A stretch of 64,000 nucleotides of DNA from contig NC_064444.1 of assembly GCF_023343835.1 (NCBI RefSeq), positions 10,159,219-10,223,218 on the forward strand. The letters run 5' to 3'. Within the stretch, counting starts at the first letter, position 1. Every line of letters starts with the position of its first letter. The stretch comes from Lagopus muta. Its lineage: Eukaryota; Chordata; Aves; Galliformes; Phasianidae. The position numbers and the translations under genes are program-made. This document shows, in pieces, positions 63,801-64,000 of this stretch. The notes beneath the pieces were generated by a model that saw nothing but the letters and a program-made list of their open reading frames with translations, did no database searches and was not told the origin of the DNA.

Positions 63801-64000
63801 TTACCTTTATGAATTTGTCTTTTAGAACTTCAGAGGTACTGGTTATCATGCCTCCAAAAGTATTCCCTTATTAAGGGGCTACTGATTGGCTTTCTATCAG
63901 TTCCAGAAAAACACTAAAATAATGGCTCTGTGTTCAGATTAGAAAACCTAATAGAATGGTCGCGTATTGCTACACTAAGGTTTATATGTCTTGAAGAGAA
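63801..64000. other. AT-rich DNA to the window edge
   Basis: No feature recognised. Confidence 0.45.

Noticed and set aside
1..64000. Prokaryotic systems: operons, CRISPR, prophage, integrons
   Set aside because: No long open frames, ribosome binding sites or direct-repeat/spacer arrays. CR1, LTR and mariner remnants show a bird genome.

Overview
This window looks like AT-rich, gene-poor DNA from a bird genome, most likely a galliform such as chicken. Three interspersed repeats point there. A CR1 LINE 3' end lies at 40296-40570, with the typical closing motif (GTGATTCTATGA). A short, internally deleted mariner of the Galluhop type lies at 63596-63798. An avian ERV-type LTR lies antisense at 59678-60147. 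Family names come from memory of these elements; no database was searched.

No protein-coding gene can be supported. The longest open frames are only 108-124 codons, several of them open only from non-ATG starts, and none resembles a known protein. There are no rRNA genes, convincing tRNA genes, CRISPR arrays or prokaryotic features. The best reading is intergenic or intronic DNA, possibly just downstream of a promoter.

Layout. 1-600: CpG-rich island, probably a promoter or first exon, followed by a candidate small exon at 934-1018. 2671-3590: two or three diverged copies of one sequence unit. 3600-17570: mostly featureless AT-rich DNA with simple repeats (T41, (AC)15). 17580-36000: quiet DNA punctuated by blocks that keep CpGs and dense homeodomain/SOX-like motifs (17580-17890, 20640-21150, 21780-22150, 28380-30270, 33230-33500, 35270-35790). 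These are candidate conserved regulatory elements. 36000-46800: sparse, with the CR1 fragment and an LTR-like repeat at 43949-44430. 46800-57900: further candidate elements. 57900-64000: the antisense LTR and the mini-mariner.

If the regulatory reading is right, the window would be a distal enhancer landscape around a developmental gene outside or overlapping its left edge. That is inference: conservation cannot be measured from one sequence. I found no clear evidence of a new multi-gene system.
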